64,000 bases of DNA from Branchiostoma floridae (lineage: Eukaryota > Chordata > Leptocardii > Amphioxiformes > Branchiostomatidae), in NCBI RefSeq assembly GCF_000003815.2, contig NC_049995.1, positions 16,635,823-16,699,822 of the forward strand, written 5' to 3'. This document shows, piece after piece, positions 18,140-30,124 of this stretch. A model generated the notes under the pieces. That model saw only the letters and a program-made list of their open reading frames with translations. It was not told the origin of the DNA and made no database searches. The position numbers and the translations under genes are program-made. Within the stretch, counting starts at the first letter, position 1, and each line of letters begins with the position of its first letter.

Positions 18140-20930
18140 ATATATCATATGCGTTGCTAGAATTTTAAGAGCTTTGAAGAGTAGTGAAACGACCATATAG
18201 CTGCCTCGTTGCATGTTTTAAACTTGGTTTGATCATTACTAGATCCGGCCCTTGAAGTCTGAAAAAAAGTCTCCCTTGGGAACTTATTATAACCTTTCTT
18301 TCAATTTAACATCAGAAGGTGGTGCTTTCAATTACAGCTGTCGTAGTATGGGCAGAATCTAATCTGTTTCATTGAATTCACGTCAGGAACATTCTAAAAA
18401 GCTCCCTTAGGATGCTGATCAAAGTCCTTCCCTTTTGATTTAACCTCAAAAGGTGGTGATTTTAATCTACGCATGTCTTTTTTGAGTCGGTAGAATATCA
18501 ACAGCTATAAGAATGATATCACGACACTGCCTTTTTTAATGTATGCCTCATAAGTCAGTCTGATCATTAGTTACAAACCCTGGAGTCTAACGAAATTCAA
18601 AACGTCTTCCTTAGGGACCTGATTACTGAAGTTCGCCTTCAATTTAACTTCAGAAGGTGGTGCTTTTGTTTAAAGCATTCTGGCGTTGTGTGGCTAGCAT
18701 CTCAACAACTTTACGAAAAAAAAGGACCACGAAACTGTTGTTGCATTCAAGTCAGGAACATTTAAAAAGCTCCCTTAGGAAGCTTATCAAAGTTTTTCAT
18801 TCCCTTTGACCTAACATCAAAAGACGATGCTTTTGATCAATGTCTGTCTTCTTTGTGTGGGTAGAATATCAACAGCTTTCAGAAGAAAACCATCATAAAA
18901 CTGTCTAGTTGCATTCAATTCAGGAACATTTCAAAAGCTCCCATAGGAAGCTGATTAAAATCCTTCCTTTTGACTTAACATCAAAGGTGTATATTGCTTT
19001 TAATCAATATATGTCTTCTTTGTGTGGGTAGAATATCAACTTGACTTGAATTGTATATAGTAAATAAGATTGTAGACTGATTTTAGATTAACTTGTAAGA
19101 TAATTATTATGTTGTTAGTTCTTGATTATGCCATTGTTGTGTAGCGTTATGATTTGTATTGTATATGTATGTATGTGGTCACGATATCAGCCTGCTGCCT
19201 ATGTGTCCACATTGTATTGCCCTTGTTGCAATTTGAATAAATAAATAAATAAATAAATAGAATATCAACAGTTTATAGACGAAAACCATCATAAAACTGT
19301 CTATGTGCATTCATGTCAGGGACATTTTGAAAAGCTCCCTTAGGAAGCTGATTTAGGTCATTCCCTTTGACTTAACAGAAAAAAGTGAGGCTTTAAATCA
19401 ACGCCTGTCTTCTTTGTGTGGGTAAAATATCAACAGCTTTAAGACGAAAACCATCATAAAACTGTCCAGTTGCATTCAATTCATGAACATTTACAAAGCT
19501 CCCCTAGGAAGCTGATTAAAATCCTTCCTTTTGACTTAACATCAAAAGGTGTATATTGCTTTTAATCAATGTATGTCTTCTTTGTGTGGGTAGAATATCA
19601 GCAGCTTTAAGAGGGAAATCACGACAATGTCTCTTTTCATGGATAAGTTAGTCTGATCATTTGCTACATCCCCTGAAGTCTGAAAAATTTATTTCACAAT
19701 TGCTCCCTTAGGAACCTACTTATTGTACTTTATCTTCAATTGCAGAAGGTGGAGCTTTTCATTCAAGCATGACGTTGTACTGTGAGAAGAATTTCAACAA
19801 CTTTGAATTAAGAAGGAACACGATCATGAAACTGTCTAGTTGCATTAAAGTCAGTAGAAAAGACAATGTTTTTGATCAACGTATGTCTACTTGTGTGGGA
19901 GAATCTCAATGGCTTTCTGAAGGAAAACGACAAGGAAACTCTCTCTTTTCATGTATTGTATTCACGTCAGGAACATTTAAAAAGGTCCCTTAGGAAGCTT
20001 ATTAAAGTCGTTCCCTTTCATTTAACATCAAGAAGGTGATGGTTTTGATCAACGTCTGTCTTTCTTGTTTCAACAGCATTAAGAAGGAAATCACGAAACT
20101 GTCTCTTTTCATGTATGTCTCATAAGTTGGTTTGATCATTAGTCCATCCCTTGAAGTCTGGTAATTTAAAAAAAATCCCTCAGGAACCTAATTACTCAAG
20201 TTTCCCTTCAATTTTACATCAGAAGGCGGTGCTTTTGATTAAAAATGACGCCGAAGTGTGGGCGAAATCTCAACTGTTTCGTTGACTTCTCGTCAGGAAC
20301 ATTCTAAAAAGCTCTCTTAGGATTCTGATTAAAGTACTTTCCTTTGACTTTACATCAAAAGGTGATACTTTTGATCATAGTATGTCTTCTTGTGTGTGTA
20401 GAATCTCAAAAGCTTTAAGAAGGAAATTGCGACACTGTCTATTTTCGAAATTTCATGAATGTCTCATACGTTAGTCTAATCATTGCATCCCCTGAAGTCT
20501 GAAAAATTTAAAAATTCTCCCTTATATGGACCTGATTACTGTACATTCCCTTTAATTTCAGAAGGTTGTGCATGACGTCATTGTGAGGACAGAATCTGAA
20601 TAACTTTAAGAGGGAAATAAAGCCAGCACGAAAACTGTCTCGTTGCATGCATGTTTCATACGTTTCTTTGGTCATTAGTTCCAATACTTGAAGACAGAGG
20701 CATTTCAAAAAGCTCTCCGAGGAACATGATTTCTGTAGTCCTTTCCTTCAACTTAACATCAGAAGGTGATATTTTTGATTAACGCTGATGCATTTCGTCT
20801 TAGTGCGGGTACTCCAAAAGTGCATGCATATTTCATATGTCCGGTTGGTCATTAGCTGTAGCTTTTGAAGTCAGAGAGATTTTTAAAAAGGCACCCAAAG
20901 GAACATTATGAAAAGAAACGCAAACTGTTT
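18140..20930. repeat. Degenerate ~110-210-bp tandem array
   Basis: About 15 units share GTCTTCTTTGTGTGGGTAGA, ATCTCAACAGCTTTAAGA, CTCCCTTAGGAA(C/G)CTGATTA and TTAACATCAGAAGGTGGTGC. Landmarks lie near 18340, 18473, 18680, 18843, 19014, 19408, 19574, 19768, 19880, 20050, 20250, 20385, 20578 and 20795. Heavy divergence and indels mark it as old. Units grade into those of the 22.9-27.2 kb cluster (TTGAAGTC, GGAAC(C/A)TGAT). Confidence 0.85.
19041..19257 (+). mobile_element. LINE 3' end inserted in the array
   Basis: 217 bp ending TTGTTGCAATTTGAATAAAT and further AAAT repeats, flanked by a 12-bp target duplication TAGAATATCAAC (19029-19040, 19258-19269). This string is a conserved part of the array unit. 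A clean LINE-type insertion, 5' truncated, with no coding part. Confidence 0.9.
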
Positions 20931-20935
20931 ATGTT

Positions 20936-21079
20936 CCTCAGAGGACGCCCGTATAACTTTCTTATTCTCGTTACTCTTTGTAGTGTCTTGGAAGAGGAGG
21001 AAATAAGTCCCGAAAGACTCCTTGATTGTTAAATGCCTACTCAAAGAACCATCTGGGGACAGTAGAAAGGATTCGTGTG
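20936..21079. other. Transition between two arrays
   Basis: Contains TATGTTCCTCAGAGGACGCC, a string also seen in the units at 23500 and 24680; otherwise nothing recognised. Confidence 0.5.
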
Positions 21080-22400
21080 TTTAAAGTTAATGTCAAGAAG
21101 GTTTGAACAAGACTCAAGGGTCCATGTTAAGTGTAGTCTAATGCACATGGGCGATTTAAGGAACAAAAAACGAGTAGTTCAAAACATAGTTCTTAACAAA
21201 ATCTCCTTTATCTTGGAAAGAAGATCTAAATTACACCAGTGTTTTTTCTCAAGTTTCGAAAAATGCGCATACATAAAGCCACAGGTGATTTAAAAAACAC
21301 GAAACGTGCAGTCGAAGATAAAGTTCCTGAGAACTTTTCCTTCATTATCGTAGAGACCTTAAGTAGGCTCCGAGGTCTTTCTCAAGTGCAGCAGCGGGCA
21401 TAAAACTCGCAGTCTAAGACAAATGTTGTGAGAAAATCACCTTCAATATCGAAAAGAAGATTTACACAAGACCCAGAGGTCTTTTTTAAGTGTGGAAATA
21501 GGATCACATACACATGTACAATATGATGTAGTATAAAGTAACCTAAGTTTGCCTTGTACAAATTTTGTGCAATAAACTTTGACTTGACTTGCCTACACAC
21601 GAGAAATCTAAAACAAGGGTCTTAAAAATCACCTTCAATATCGAACAGAAGATTTAAACAATGCCCGGATGTCTTTCTAAACTGTGAAAATAGTCACAGA
21701 TGGGTAAATGTGATTTTACAAAACGCGAATAGAGCATTCCAAAAAAATGTCTTAACAAGATCCCTTTCCATCTGGGAAAGGAGATAGAAAGTAGATTCGG
21801 TGGTCTTCTTAAATGGTGCAATAGGCAAATACACGCATAAATCACCTTCAATAACCCAATATTTTATGATGAAGCGAATGGTCTTGCTCAAGTGCAGCAG
21901 TAGAGGCTCGCAAATGAGCAAATGTGCTGAAGAGGGACACGAAGAGAGTAATTCAAGACAAAGATCACGTTTGATATCGGAAAGAATATCTAAAGTAGAC
22001 CTAAAGGTCTTCCTCAAGTGTTGCAACAGGCGCACACATACGGGCACAGGTGATTCAAGGGGCACACCGGATGGACCCAACGAATCTTCTCAAGTGTAAC
22101 ACGCGCATGGAAAAAGGTGATTTGAATACGAAACGAGCAACTTACTGCAAATACATGTTTGCAACACTGACTTCTTTGAAAGACCAAACGTACTTTCTCA
22201 AGTGTGACAAAGGTCACTCACACACGAAGGCAAATGTGATACGACTTGGACAACCCAAGACAAAAATCGTAAGAAAATTACATTCAATACAGGTGAGGAT
22301 ATTTAGACCAGAACTAATAAATTTTCTTAAGTATAACGGTAGACACACACGTACAATGGAGCAAAGGTGATCAATCAGTCTTCACCCATCTTTCTCCACT
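21080..22400. repeat. Degenerate ~115-bp tandem array
   Basis: About 12 units carry AGAAGAT(T/C)TA(A/C)A, a short spacer, GGTCTTTCTCAAGTGTG and ACACGCATAAAATCACCTTC-like strings. Landmarks (the CTCAAGTG position) lie near 21113, 21243, 21383, 21497, 21680, 21810, 21890, 22013, 22090, 22198 and 22330. Confidence 0.8.
21505..21590 (+). mobile_element. LINE 3' tail fragment
   Basis: TTGCCTTGTACAAATTTTGT, GCAATAAACTTTGACTTGAC follows the same plan as other LINE tails in the window. It lies inside the ~115-bp array. Confidence 0.5.
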
Positions 22401-22900
22401 GTGCTCTGCATCCTGTTCAGTTCAGTCATCCATCAGGTGACACTATAAAGTTCCTCCAGGCGGCTCTGTCACGCATGACAGACAGGAGGTCTTGTCTTGG
22501 AGGCCAACATCCTCCTCAATCACCCTCTGCATCCTGCAAGCTTCCTTATGTCTTGTAGTTTCTTTACTGTTGTAGGAAGAGCTTTAGGTCTGCTCTTAGT
22601 AAGCTGAGTAGGCTGACACAGTGTCTTCCCTTTGCGTGTCTTGTACCACAGGATATGGAACATTCTTACTTTGGCAGCTCCATAAACAGAATTTTCATGA
22701 GTAGGTTTCAAGTCAGAAGGGTTTTGTTTTAGAAATTCTACTAATGTATTGCCGTTAAGCTAATAAGTTGCTGAGATCATCACACATATAGTCATCAACT
22801 TCTACAAACGTCCTGCAGCTGCATTCAGTATTTCTTCACATCTTTTACACTGCGTTTTGCATCTCCCTCAGCTCTCGGTGTGTCAAGGGCATCAATTTGG
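22401..22900. other. No recognised feature
   Basis: Nothing supportable beyond weak resemblance to the neighbouring arrays. The open frame 22520-22711 has no motif. Confidence 0.5.
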
Positions 22901-24038
22901 CAGGATCCAAGGACTTTCACCTCCCCTATGGTTTATACATAGGTTTCATATGGGATTCTGACTACCCAATAGAGCACATTATGCCTGAGGATTGCATCAG
23001 ACAGTACTGATACTTTTGCACGAACCCACAGAATGTCAAATAGGTCTTTGCTTTGACAGGTTTTACAGCTCCATCATGCCACGCACCAGAAGACCACTGG
23101 CTGAACATACAGAACTTCTTTGATGCGTGTAAGGAAGAAAGGCAATAAAGAGGAAATGTCAATGATAATCTAGTTATCTATAACGCCAACGTGGGTGACT
23201 TAGGCAGGAATCTGGTACGTCCAAGAAAATGAAAATCATTTCCAGTTGATTGCGTTACTGCTTTTGGTAGGAATCTAATCTAATCTTAGCATCTAATTTC
23301 GTCGGTTGATCAACGAACCAATTAATGAATAGATTTATCTAATTATTCGTTCATGCATCCATTTATTCACCCATTCAATAAATTGTTTTGTCATGTGCAT
23401 ATTTGATCAATCAATTTTGCTATTAACTCCAGCTCTTGAAATGGAAACATGTCAAAAATGCTCCCACAGGAACCTGAGGAAAAGAAACACCAACCGTTTA
23501 ATGTTCCCTGGAAGAAGCCCATCTAACTTTGATAGTCCCATGAGTCTGCTGGTGTCTTGAAATGGCAGGAATCTCCAGGTGGTAAAATATATCTCTGATA
23601 TGACAGGTGTAATCATGTAGGGGCATGATGGAAAGAAACACAAACAACTTGATGTTCCCCGGAGGAGGCCCATATAACTTTCATGGTACCCTTAGGACTA
23701 CCTTAGCCTTCACAAGACCCTACAGGTTGTAAACTATGTCTATTTTCTGACAGGTGTCAGGAAAACACCTCTGGTTGGACATGTCGCATCTCTTTGATGT
23801 GTGTAAAGTATGGAAACTATAAAATAGTCCGTATAAAGAGGGCATGACGATCTGTTCGTGAATCACGCAATACCGATGACTACTACAGGAATGTGGTAGT
23901 ATCTCATGGACTTTATGTATAGAAATACATGATATGATCATTCAGTCATCATTAATTTCATTCTTTCTTTCAACCATTCATTCATCCATCCATCCATTCA
24001 GTCCTTCATTCCCGAAACTGCCTCGTTACATGCATGTT

Positions 24039-24330
24039 CTTTTTTTTTCAATTTGCTTTTGGACAGACGAGGACAATGTGGCACTGCACTCAAGTTTTTG
24101 TAACTTATATTAACAGTGCCACCTACACGGTACAGACAGAAGGTAAAGGTAGCCTTTTACCTCCCCGACCGAAGTCAGGTACCCATTTTTACACCTGGGT
24201 GAAGTGAGGAAGGTCGTGTAAAGTGCCTTTCCCAAGGGCACAACGCCGGAGCGGGGCTCGGTGGGGATCGAACTCAGAACCTCTAGGTTCCGAGCCGAAC
24301 GCTCTACCAATTACACCACGCCCGACGCCA
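24039..24330 (-). mobile_element. Full-length tRNA-derived SINE, family 1
   Basis: The minus strand begins TGGCGTCGGGCGTGGTGTAA, with A box TGGTGTAATTGG and B box GAGTTCGATCC, then TTGTGCCCTTGGGAAAGGCA, GGTGTAAAAATGGGTACCTG, a GGTAAAAGG block, and a 3' part CATTGTCCTCGTCTGTCCAA with an A-rich tail. About 290 bp, the most complete copy in the window. It should be transcribed by pol III if intact, but depends on a partner LINE. Confidence 0.88.
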
Positions 24331-24344
24331 CATGGTTCGTGATT

Positions 24345-24450
24345 TGGTTGGGCATAGTGAAAGTGAAGATGTTCCAGGAAGATGCTCGCTCTGGTGGGTG
24401 ATGCTCAGTAGGGGAGATCAAAGAGAAAGTGAAAGTAAAAAGGTAGGATA
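24345..24450. repeat. Stray unit of the 43-kb 90-bp array
   Basis: GTGAAGATGTTCCAGGAAGA, TGCTCGCTCTGG and AAAGAGAAAGTGAAAGT match the units at 43.1-43.85 kb closely, yet it stands alone 19 kb away beside a SINE 5' end. Confidence 0.8.
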
Positions 24451-24879
24451 TCAAACTCGCAACACTGGTGACTAAGATAGGAATATGGTAGTTTTTCAAG
24501 CGTTTCATCACGTATACAACCATTAATTCATTCATCCACCCATTCATTCATCCCTGTAACTGCCTCGTTACATGCATGAGTCGTACTTTGGTTTTAGCCA
24601 TTAGTTTCAGCCCTTGAAGTCGGAAGCATGTTAAAACGCCTCCCTCAGGGACCTGATCAAAAGAAAGGCTAACTGTTTGATGTTCTCATGGGAAAGCCAG
24701 TATAACTTTGATATTCTTGTAACCCCTGCTGGTGTGTTTAAAGGGAGGAAGTATAAGTCCCAACAGAGACTGTGGTGATTGAATCTACGTTGGACAAATC
24801 TTCTGGGGGATTCTTTAATGCGGTTTATACTAGCTAGACCCGGTACCCAACAGCATTCGTCAAGAGTTGTAATGGACAC

Positions 24880-25225
24880 ATATGCACACACTCACGCACG
24901 CACACAGGTACAGAGACAGACAGACAGACAGACACATGCACACACACGCATACTGTATGCCAAGCATACACACACAGACACACAGACAGGCACACATACA
25001 CAGACACTCGCAATCACACACACACACACACACACACATGCACACACACACACGTACACACACTTGCACACACACACAGACATACACATGCACACACACA
25101 CACACACACACACATGCACGCACACACATATGCACGCACACACACGCACATATGCACACACACACACACTCACACACACACACACACACACACACATGCA
25201 CACAATCATACACACAGGCACACAC
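24880..25225. repeat. CA-rich microsatellite
   Basis: Compound run of CACA with ACACATGCACA, CAGACA and CACGCA variants over about 345 bp. Open frames on both strands are low-complexity artefacts. Confidence 0.95.
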
Positions 25226-25772
25226 ATGGGCAAATGTGACATAGGGAACACGAAAGAAAAAACACATCAATCAATCGGCCTTAGCCGTTCTTCCCAGAGG
25301 TACAGTGGAGGGGAGGGGTCACGGGAAAAATAAATAGATAAATTAATACAAAATAAATATTTATATTAAATACTTTACGATCATAAAATCAAACTCGTAG
25401 TGGTGGCCCGGTCAGTAAACAGAACTGACAGTTCGAAATAAATCCATGTCGGAAAGCCCGCAACTTTGATATTGCATATCAAATGTTACATCGATTATTA
25501 CACCTATGGGTTTATACATATGTTTCATACGGGCCGCTGGCTACCCAATAGAGTACATGCTGCCCGAGAGTGCATCAGCCATAAGATCACTGTCGCCTTT
25601 ACACGATCCTATGAATTGTAAAATTGGTCTTTGATGAATGTTACCGTTTTATCGTGCCAGATAATAAATTACCATGGCCAAACATATCGCACCTCTTTGA
25701 AGTGTGTTAAGTATAAAGACTATGAAAGAGTCCGTGTCAAGGGGTCGTCCGGTCTGGTTGTCTGTCACGCCA

Positions 25773-27190
25773 ACACAGACTATAATCTGGTAGTATCTTA
25801 GGGGCTTTATATATGGAAAAAGACCATTCATTCAACAATTATTGCCTTATACATTCAGCAATTCGTTCATCCTCTCACATTACACGCTCTTTTGATAATT
25901 TGATTTATATATTACTTCCTTGTTCATTCATTATGTATCATATTAACTTCCTGGTTACATGCGTGTCTCATAAGTTTGGTTGGTCATTAGTTTCAGCTCG
26001 TGCAAGTCGGAAACATGCCAAAAAGGCTTTGTTGGGGACCTGATAAAAAGAAACACGAACGTCCTTTGGTCTCATGGGGATAATTTACCAAAGAGGAAAG
26101 AAATGTTTTTTTACAAGCCTTGCAAGACTAATGGTAAAGCATCTTGGCTTTAAAACAATATATTTATATCTTTAAACAAGAGTATTTACTGACTATGATT
26201 GCACACCCGTAAACTCTTAGAGCAGCCTTTGGAACCCTGAGCAACCAATATACTGGCCTTGACTGGCTCAGTGATGACTCGTTCTCATTGAAATGTTAAA
26301 AAGGGCAATTTTTTTTGGTTGAGAAATAAATCGGCTTTATTTTCAGTGAAAACTACCTGGTTGTTTAGGAAAATTCCTCTTTTAACCATAGCCAAAAATG
26401 GCAACTTATCATTTTCGGTCCCATTGGTAATGCACTACAGGGCATGTAACAAACGTTACCGGTAACGTTTGTTACAACACAGACTATAATCTGGTAGTAT
26501 CTTAGGGGCTTTATATATGGAAAATGACCATTCATTCATCAATTATTGTCTTATACATTCGGTAATTCGTTCATCCTCTCACATTACACGCTCTTTTGAT
26601 AATTTGATTTATACATTATTACTTGCTCATTCATTATGTATTATATTAACTGCCTGGTCACATGCGTGTCTCATAAGTTTGGTTGGTTATTAGTTTCAGC
26701 TCTTGCAAGTCGGAAACATGCCAAAAAGGCTTTATTGGTAAACCTGATAAAAAGAAACACGAACGTCCTTTGGCCTCATGGGGAGAATTTACCAAAGAGG
26801 AAAGATATGTTTTTTACAAGCCTTGCAAGACTAATGGTAAAGCATCTTGCGCTTAAAAACATATATTCATATCTTTAACAGAGCATTTACTGACTATGAT
26901 TGCACACCCGGCCCGTAAACTCTTAGAGCATCCTTTAAAACCCTTAGCAACCAATATACCGGCCTTGACAGGCTCAGTGATGACTCGTTCTCATTGAAAT
27001 GTCGGAAATCGCAATTTTTTTTGGTCGAAAAATAAATCGGCTTTATTTTCAGTGAAAACTACCTGGTTGTTTAGGAAAATTCCTCTTTTAACCATAGCCA
27101 AAAAATGGCAACTTATTATAATTTTCGGTCCCATTGGTAGTGCACTACAGGGCATGTAACAAACGTTACCGGTAACGTCTATTACCACAG
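25773..27190. repeat. 704-bp tandem duplication
   Basis: The copies 25773-26476 and 26477-27190 start with the same ACACAGACTATAATCTGG and stay alignable throughout, with point changes and small indels. Each ends in a 30-bp palindrome. Confidence 0.95.
26446..26475. repeat. Perfect 30-bp palindrome at the duplication junction
   Basis: The half-site GTAACAAACGTTACC is followed immediately by its exact complement, with no loop. The equivalent at 27156-27185 has the right half changed to GGTAACGTCTATTAC. Confidence 0.97.
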
Positions 27191-27204
27191 TTAACTTAAC
27201 CCTT

Positions 27205-27900
27205 TTTTATATTTCAGCCATACCATAGGTATGGTGAAATATATTGTATTCGTAATGTTTCGTCTTTCTTCTTCTTCTTCTTTCTCCTGTCAAATCTTCA
27301 AATCGATTCAACTCCGTCGTTCCAGGACCGAATTACTTGAAATTTGGCACAAGGGTAGAGTGGGTCAATACCCAGGTGCTCTTTTTCTCATTTTTTTCAT
27401 ATCTTCCTTTAAAATGATTTTATTCATGTCTTTGCAATTTTTATGTACATTTTGCCCCCCCTGTACCCTGGTATTAATCCCAAAACAATTTTGGTATACG
27501 GTACAGCAAAATGCTTAATTTTGGCATTTTTTGCCCCCAAAATGACATTTTTGGCTCCAATACCCCTATTTTACAACTAAATGACCTGAAATTTGGTACA
27601 GGAGTGCCGTCTACATATGCGCACATGAATTCATTAACACTTTTGGCATACGGTACAACAAATGCTTAAATTTGGAATTTTTGGGCCATTGTTTGACCAA
27701 AAACGTACGCTTTTGGCTCCTGTTCCCTGGTCTTGTAACCAAATGACCTACATTTTGGTAGATAGGAGCACTAGATATTCATTCAAATGACCCATGTATA
27801 ATTTCAGGCATAAACCACTTCAAAAATGTATATTTGGGGATTTTTTGGTAATTCTCCACTGGCCAGAGGGTCAACGACCTCAAGGTCGTTGACCTCTCCC
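27205..27900. repeat. Degenerate repeats bounded by palindromes
   Basis: Left: ATATTTCAGCCATACC and GGTATGGTGAAATAT face each other (27210-27241). Right: GGTCAACGACCT-CA-AGGTCGTTGACC (about 27870-27895). Between lie two ~170-bp units sharing AAATGACCT(G/A)(A/C)A(A/T)TTTGGTA, TACGGTACA(G/A)CAAA and TTTTGGCTCC. Confidence 0.6.
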
Positions 27901-28019
27901 ACCTGAAGACAGCATGTGCACATATCTATATATACTAGTAACTTGATTAAAGAGGCAACCAATCACGTAGCCTGAGTCAACATCCCGAAGGGGATTGGCA
28001 GCCAATCAGTGAGCCCGGT

Positions 28020-28760
28020 GTTATCTGGATGAGTCCATTCTGGCACGGAGGGGGTACATATTTTTTTTAATTCATCTTTGGACTGTTGATTATATAATGT
28101 CTCTCAGTGGGAGTATTTTTGAACTGGACTATTTTGCAATGTTACATGGGGTGTACTGGAAGAGTCCATTCTTGCATGGAGTGGGGCATTTTTTTTTAAA
28201 TTGTTTATGGAATTTGGTGATTTGATATGTCAAAGTGTTTCAGTGTGGTTATTTTTTGACTGGTCAACTTTGCAATTTTACATAGGTTGTGCTGGAAGAG
28301 TCCATCCTTACAATGGGGGGGGGGGTTACACTCCATTTTCGGGACTTTGGTGATTACATCCAAGTCCAATTTTAGCGGATGTATTTTTGGACTGCACCAC
28401 TTTACATAGGGGCATCGCAAGAAGAGTCCATTCTTGCCTGGGGATGTTTTCCAATTTAGTTTCAGAAAGGTGATGATTCAATATTCCATTTTTAGTGGAA
28501 GTGTTTTTGGACTGGTCTATTTTACCTTTTCATGCCTTTTATGCTTAGTTCAACCTTGGCCATGTTTCTGGACTGGTCTATTGTGCAATTCCATGGGGTG
28601 CACTGGAAGAGTCCATTCTTGCACTAGGAATTTTGTAAGATTCATTTTTGGGTGTCATTAAGTGTCAAGTGTGGAAGTGACTTTTAAACAAAAGTGTTCG
28701 ATTTTTGCACATGGGTGATTTTGGAATAGTCTATTGTTGCATGGGGAGGGAGATGGCTGA
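28020..28760. repeat. Degenerate ~130-185-bp tandem array
   Basis: GGAAGAGTCCATTCTTGCA recurs at 28030 (variant), 28159, 28298, 28422 and 28607, each followed by a G-rich run, then TTTTTGGACTGG and GCAATTTTACAT(A/G)GG. Confidence 0.8.
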
Positions 28761-28884
28761 AATATGCTGCATGTGCTCTCAAGCAAATGTCGGCCTTTCT
28801 AGTCTTCAAAAGTATTAACATTATTGGCTACATAATTTTATTGGCTACAAAGTTGACGTCCCTATGGACATTTAAAAAGTGAGC

Positions 28885-28955
28885 AGCATAAACTCTTAGA
28901 GCACCCTTTAAGATAAGAGCAACCCAACCAATATACTGGCCTTGGATGGCTCAAT
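28885..28955. repeat. Third partial copy of the 704-bp unit
   Basis: TAAACTCTTAGAGCA, CAACCAATATACTGGCCTTG and GGCTCA(A/G)TGATG match 26212-26275 and 26915-26985. Confidence 0.8.
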
Positions 28956-29375
28956 GATGTTATCGATCGCAAACTATGCCCCGATTCACCTCCAAATTAC
29001 TTTTCCTATCTGTGTACCGCTGTACATGTTGTTATTTGAAAAACGTATTATTAGATGCACCGCCGGAATAAAGGCTTACATGCTATCACCTAATCGTGTC
29101 GAGTGGCATGCCTCTAAGACACAAAATAAAGGATGAAGCTAGTGTTAGTAGAATACATTTAAAGTCGTATGGGAAGAATCTAGCAAAAATGGTAACAGCA
29201 TAAAACCGCTTTCTTCATGGCAATTACAACCTACAAGGGCATCAGCATCCATTTCCACCTTTCAAACCATATACAAAACAGATACCACATGGTCTAAAAC
29301 GTGACTATTTTGTCTTTTCTTGTTTTGTTCACATTGGTATGCAAATCTCCATTTATTTCATTTTGATAATGATTT
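28956..29375. other. No recognised feature
   Basis: Nothing supportable. The open frame 28942-29136 has no motif. Confidence 0.55.
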
Positions 29376-29602
29376 TGAGTTACATTATGCTTACGTTGTA
29401 TAATTGATTTGATTTACTTTATCATTTGTAAGCTAAGTTTTGTTAATTTTCGTTAGTACTCGCTATGTTACCATTTAGGTTCGTTGATATCGCTTTTATG
29501 TTGCATGTATGTTCGGGGTTGCCCCCCAGGGAACTTTGAAAAACACCTAAATTGGCGATATGTAACCCTGGTTAAATAAAAATAAACAAACAAACAAACA
29601 AA
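29376..29602 (+). mobile_element. LINE 3' end with (AAAC)n tail
   Basis: GGGGTTGCCCCCCAGGGAAC, TTTGAAAAACACC and TAACCCTGGTTAAATAAAAA lead into five AAAC units. It is related to the minus copy at 17200-17285. Untranslated part only. Confidence 0.65.
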
Positions 29603-29764
29603 CCTGACTGGTGTAACAACAAACTAGGTGCGAACCATGCAAGACATCAAAGTGTTTGAAACCACGCCGGCCCAAACGACCCAGTACAGAAATATATATT
29701 CTTTAATGAGCATGCTAAGTGCAATGCCATTGACCACTTCTATACACTGAACTACGCTCACTGT

Positions 29765-29908
29765 AGCAGCATCTCTTCTCCCTCAGAATCAGCAAAGTCA
29801 TAATCATTGAGCTTCGGCAAGTTCGACTAACTAACTCAATAGGCGAAGCAGGGGTCAGTAAAAGTGTATTATGAGCCAAAAAAAGCTCCAGAGAGCTGGC
29901 TATGGAGG
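29765..29908. repeat. Dispersed repeat plus half of MITE H
   Basis: 29765-29855 repeats the 14.62-kb block (CTCAATAGGCGAAGCAGG). 29866-29908 (TGTATTATGAGCCAAAAAAA, GCTGGCTATGGAG) matches one arm of the palindromic MITE at 39239-39440. Confidence 0.65.
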
Positions 29909-30124
29909 ATAGGTGAAGTCGCGTAGCAAGAATCTCGAGTAAAGCACACAGTCATTTGTTTACTTATTCAACACACGGAACGAGCCTTTACAGAGAAATT
30001 ATATTACTGAAAGCAAGGGAGTGTGAAGGAACGGGGAACGATAGGTCTATCCCCATGGGAGGTGAACCTGAACTTACTTTGTCATAGTTCCTTTAGGTTG
30101 AGAGGCGGGTCACGTTCATATCAA

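Larger units (their letters stand above)
22901..27190. repeat. Cluster of long (~0.7-1.3 kb) degenerate tandem units
   Basis: The marker AGTTTCAGC(T/C)CTTGAAGTC, GGAAACATG occurs at 23431, 24602, 25989 and 26692. GGTTTATACATA(G/T)GTTTCATA with GACTACCCAATAGAG occurs at 22930 and 25507. A shared run ending AATCTGGTAGTATCT occurs at 23215, 23888, 24480, 25787 and 26490. The last two units are the recent 704-bp duplication. A SINE, a CA microsatellite and a stray 90-bp unit interrupt it. Confidence 0.75.

Noticed and set aside
26446-26475. Transcription terminator or operator from the perfect palindrome
   Set aside because: No adjacent gene and no T-run; its position at a duplication junction explains it better.
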